DNA from: Massilia sp. BSC265
Lineage (GTDB): Bacteria; Pseudomonadota; Gammaproteobacteria; Burkholderiales; Burkholderiaceae_D
Length of the DNA: 64,000 nt
Direction of reading: 5' to 3'
Assembly (NCBI RefSeq): GCF_000740675.1
Contig: NZ_JPXI01000029.1
Span: 248,001 to 312,000, forward strand
Shown here piece by piece: positions 63,862 to 64,000 of the stretch (positions are counted from its first letter, which is position 1; each line of letters begins with the position of its first letter). The notes beneath the pieces are model-generated. The model did not search any database and was not told the DNA's origin. It saw only the letters and a list, made by a program, of their open reading frames with translations. The position numbers and the translations under genes are program-made.

Positions 63862-64000
63862 ATGCAGAACGCGCAATCTACCCCATCCAGCCGACCGGTA
63901 CGGGTCGACATCGCCCTGCAGGGCGGCGGCGCCCACGGGGCCTTCACCTGGGGCGCGCTGGACCGCCTGCTGGAAGACGAGGACCTGGTATTCGACGGGA
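63862..64000 (+). CDS. Patatin-like phospholipase, N-terminal part (cut by window end)
   Basis: The first 46 codons are present. ALQGGGAHGAFTWGALDRLLED is the oxyanion-hole motif (GGGxxG) of patatin-like acyl hydrolases; the GxSxG site lies beyond the window. AAGGAG precedes the ATG. The wording ALQGGGAHGAFTWG fits the DUF3734-type patatins linked to lipid or polyhydroxybutyrate metabolism. Confidence 0.8.
   Translation, partial: MQNAQSTPSSRPVRVDIALQGGGAHGAFTWGALDRLLEDEDLVFDG

Overview
The window is high-GC chromosomal DNA. Its gene content (a DUF2863 protein, an nadA-nadC pair, queE-queD-tadA, many sensor kinases, KGG and YsnF stress proteins, a large Oar-like TonB receptor) suggests a betaproteobacterium of the order Burkholderiales, most likely Oxalobacteraceae close to Massilia/Telluria. 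This is inferred from family knowledge and was not checked by a search.

Layout. 1-6.9 kb: end of a class A penicillin-binding protein, an M23 peptidase, a sensor kinase, then an ECF sigma/anti-sigma pair divergent from a secreted subtilase and an Ala/Gly/Ser-rich exported protein. Three promoter-like motifs with one architecture (GGA-rich -35, 16-nt spacer, CGTT -10) precede the sigma gene, the subtilase gene and the Ala/Gly/Ser gene, so they look like one small regulon. 6.9-20.4 kb: SDR oxidoreductase, a decayed mscS copy, thioredoxin plus MHS transporter, DUF481 protein, NCS2 purine permease, DUF2863 protein, glycosyltransferase, KGG protein, an intact MscS channel, a Nudix hydrolase and a hybrid kinase. 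20.6-29.1 kb: PhyH-type dioxygenase, a DUF5985 operon, a secreted nuclease and a cluster of four YsnF/DUF2382-related stress proteins built from shared modules. 29.2-34.3 kb: M16 peptidase, diguanylate cyclase, NarL-class sensor kinase. 34.4-48.7 kb is housekeeping: queuosine synthesis (queE, queD), tadA, LD-carboxypeptidase, an ABC-F ATPase, nadA-nadC, a sirtuin, an EamA exporter, nadB and small stress proteins.

48.7-55.1 kb: a tyrosine recombinase whose promoter is overlapped by a perfect LexA (SOS) box, a PP2C-like phosphatase apparently coupled to a 14-codon mini-ORF, and a TonB receptor. From about 55.1 to 63.2 kb the sequence turns AT-richer and becomes a patchwork island: IS66 remnants, two small genes interleaved with related repeats of roughly 70-110 bp, a serine recombinase with an unusual C-terminus, a Fis-type regulator remnant, an orphan response regulator, tRNA-Cys, an ECF-like sigma factor, a tyrosine-integrase remnant, a GIY-YIG-like protein with a cysteine-rich tail, and four copies of a TTTAGGTA motif. 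The window ends with a universal stress protein and the start of a patatin-like phospholipase.

Best candidates for something not yet described: the ECF/subtilase/low-complexity-protein regulon, the SOS-controlled chromosomal integrase, the mini-ORF-coupled PP2C gene, and the cassette-like small-gene and repeat array in the island.
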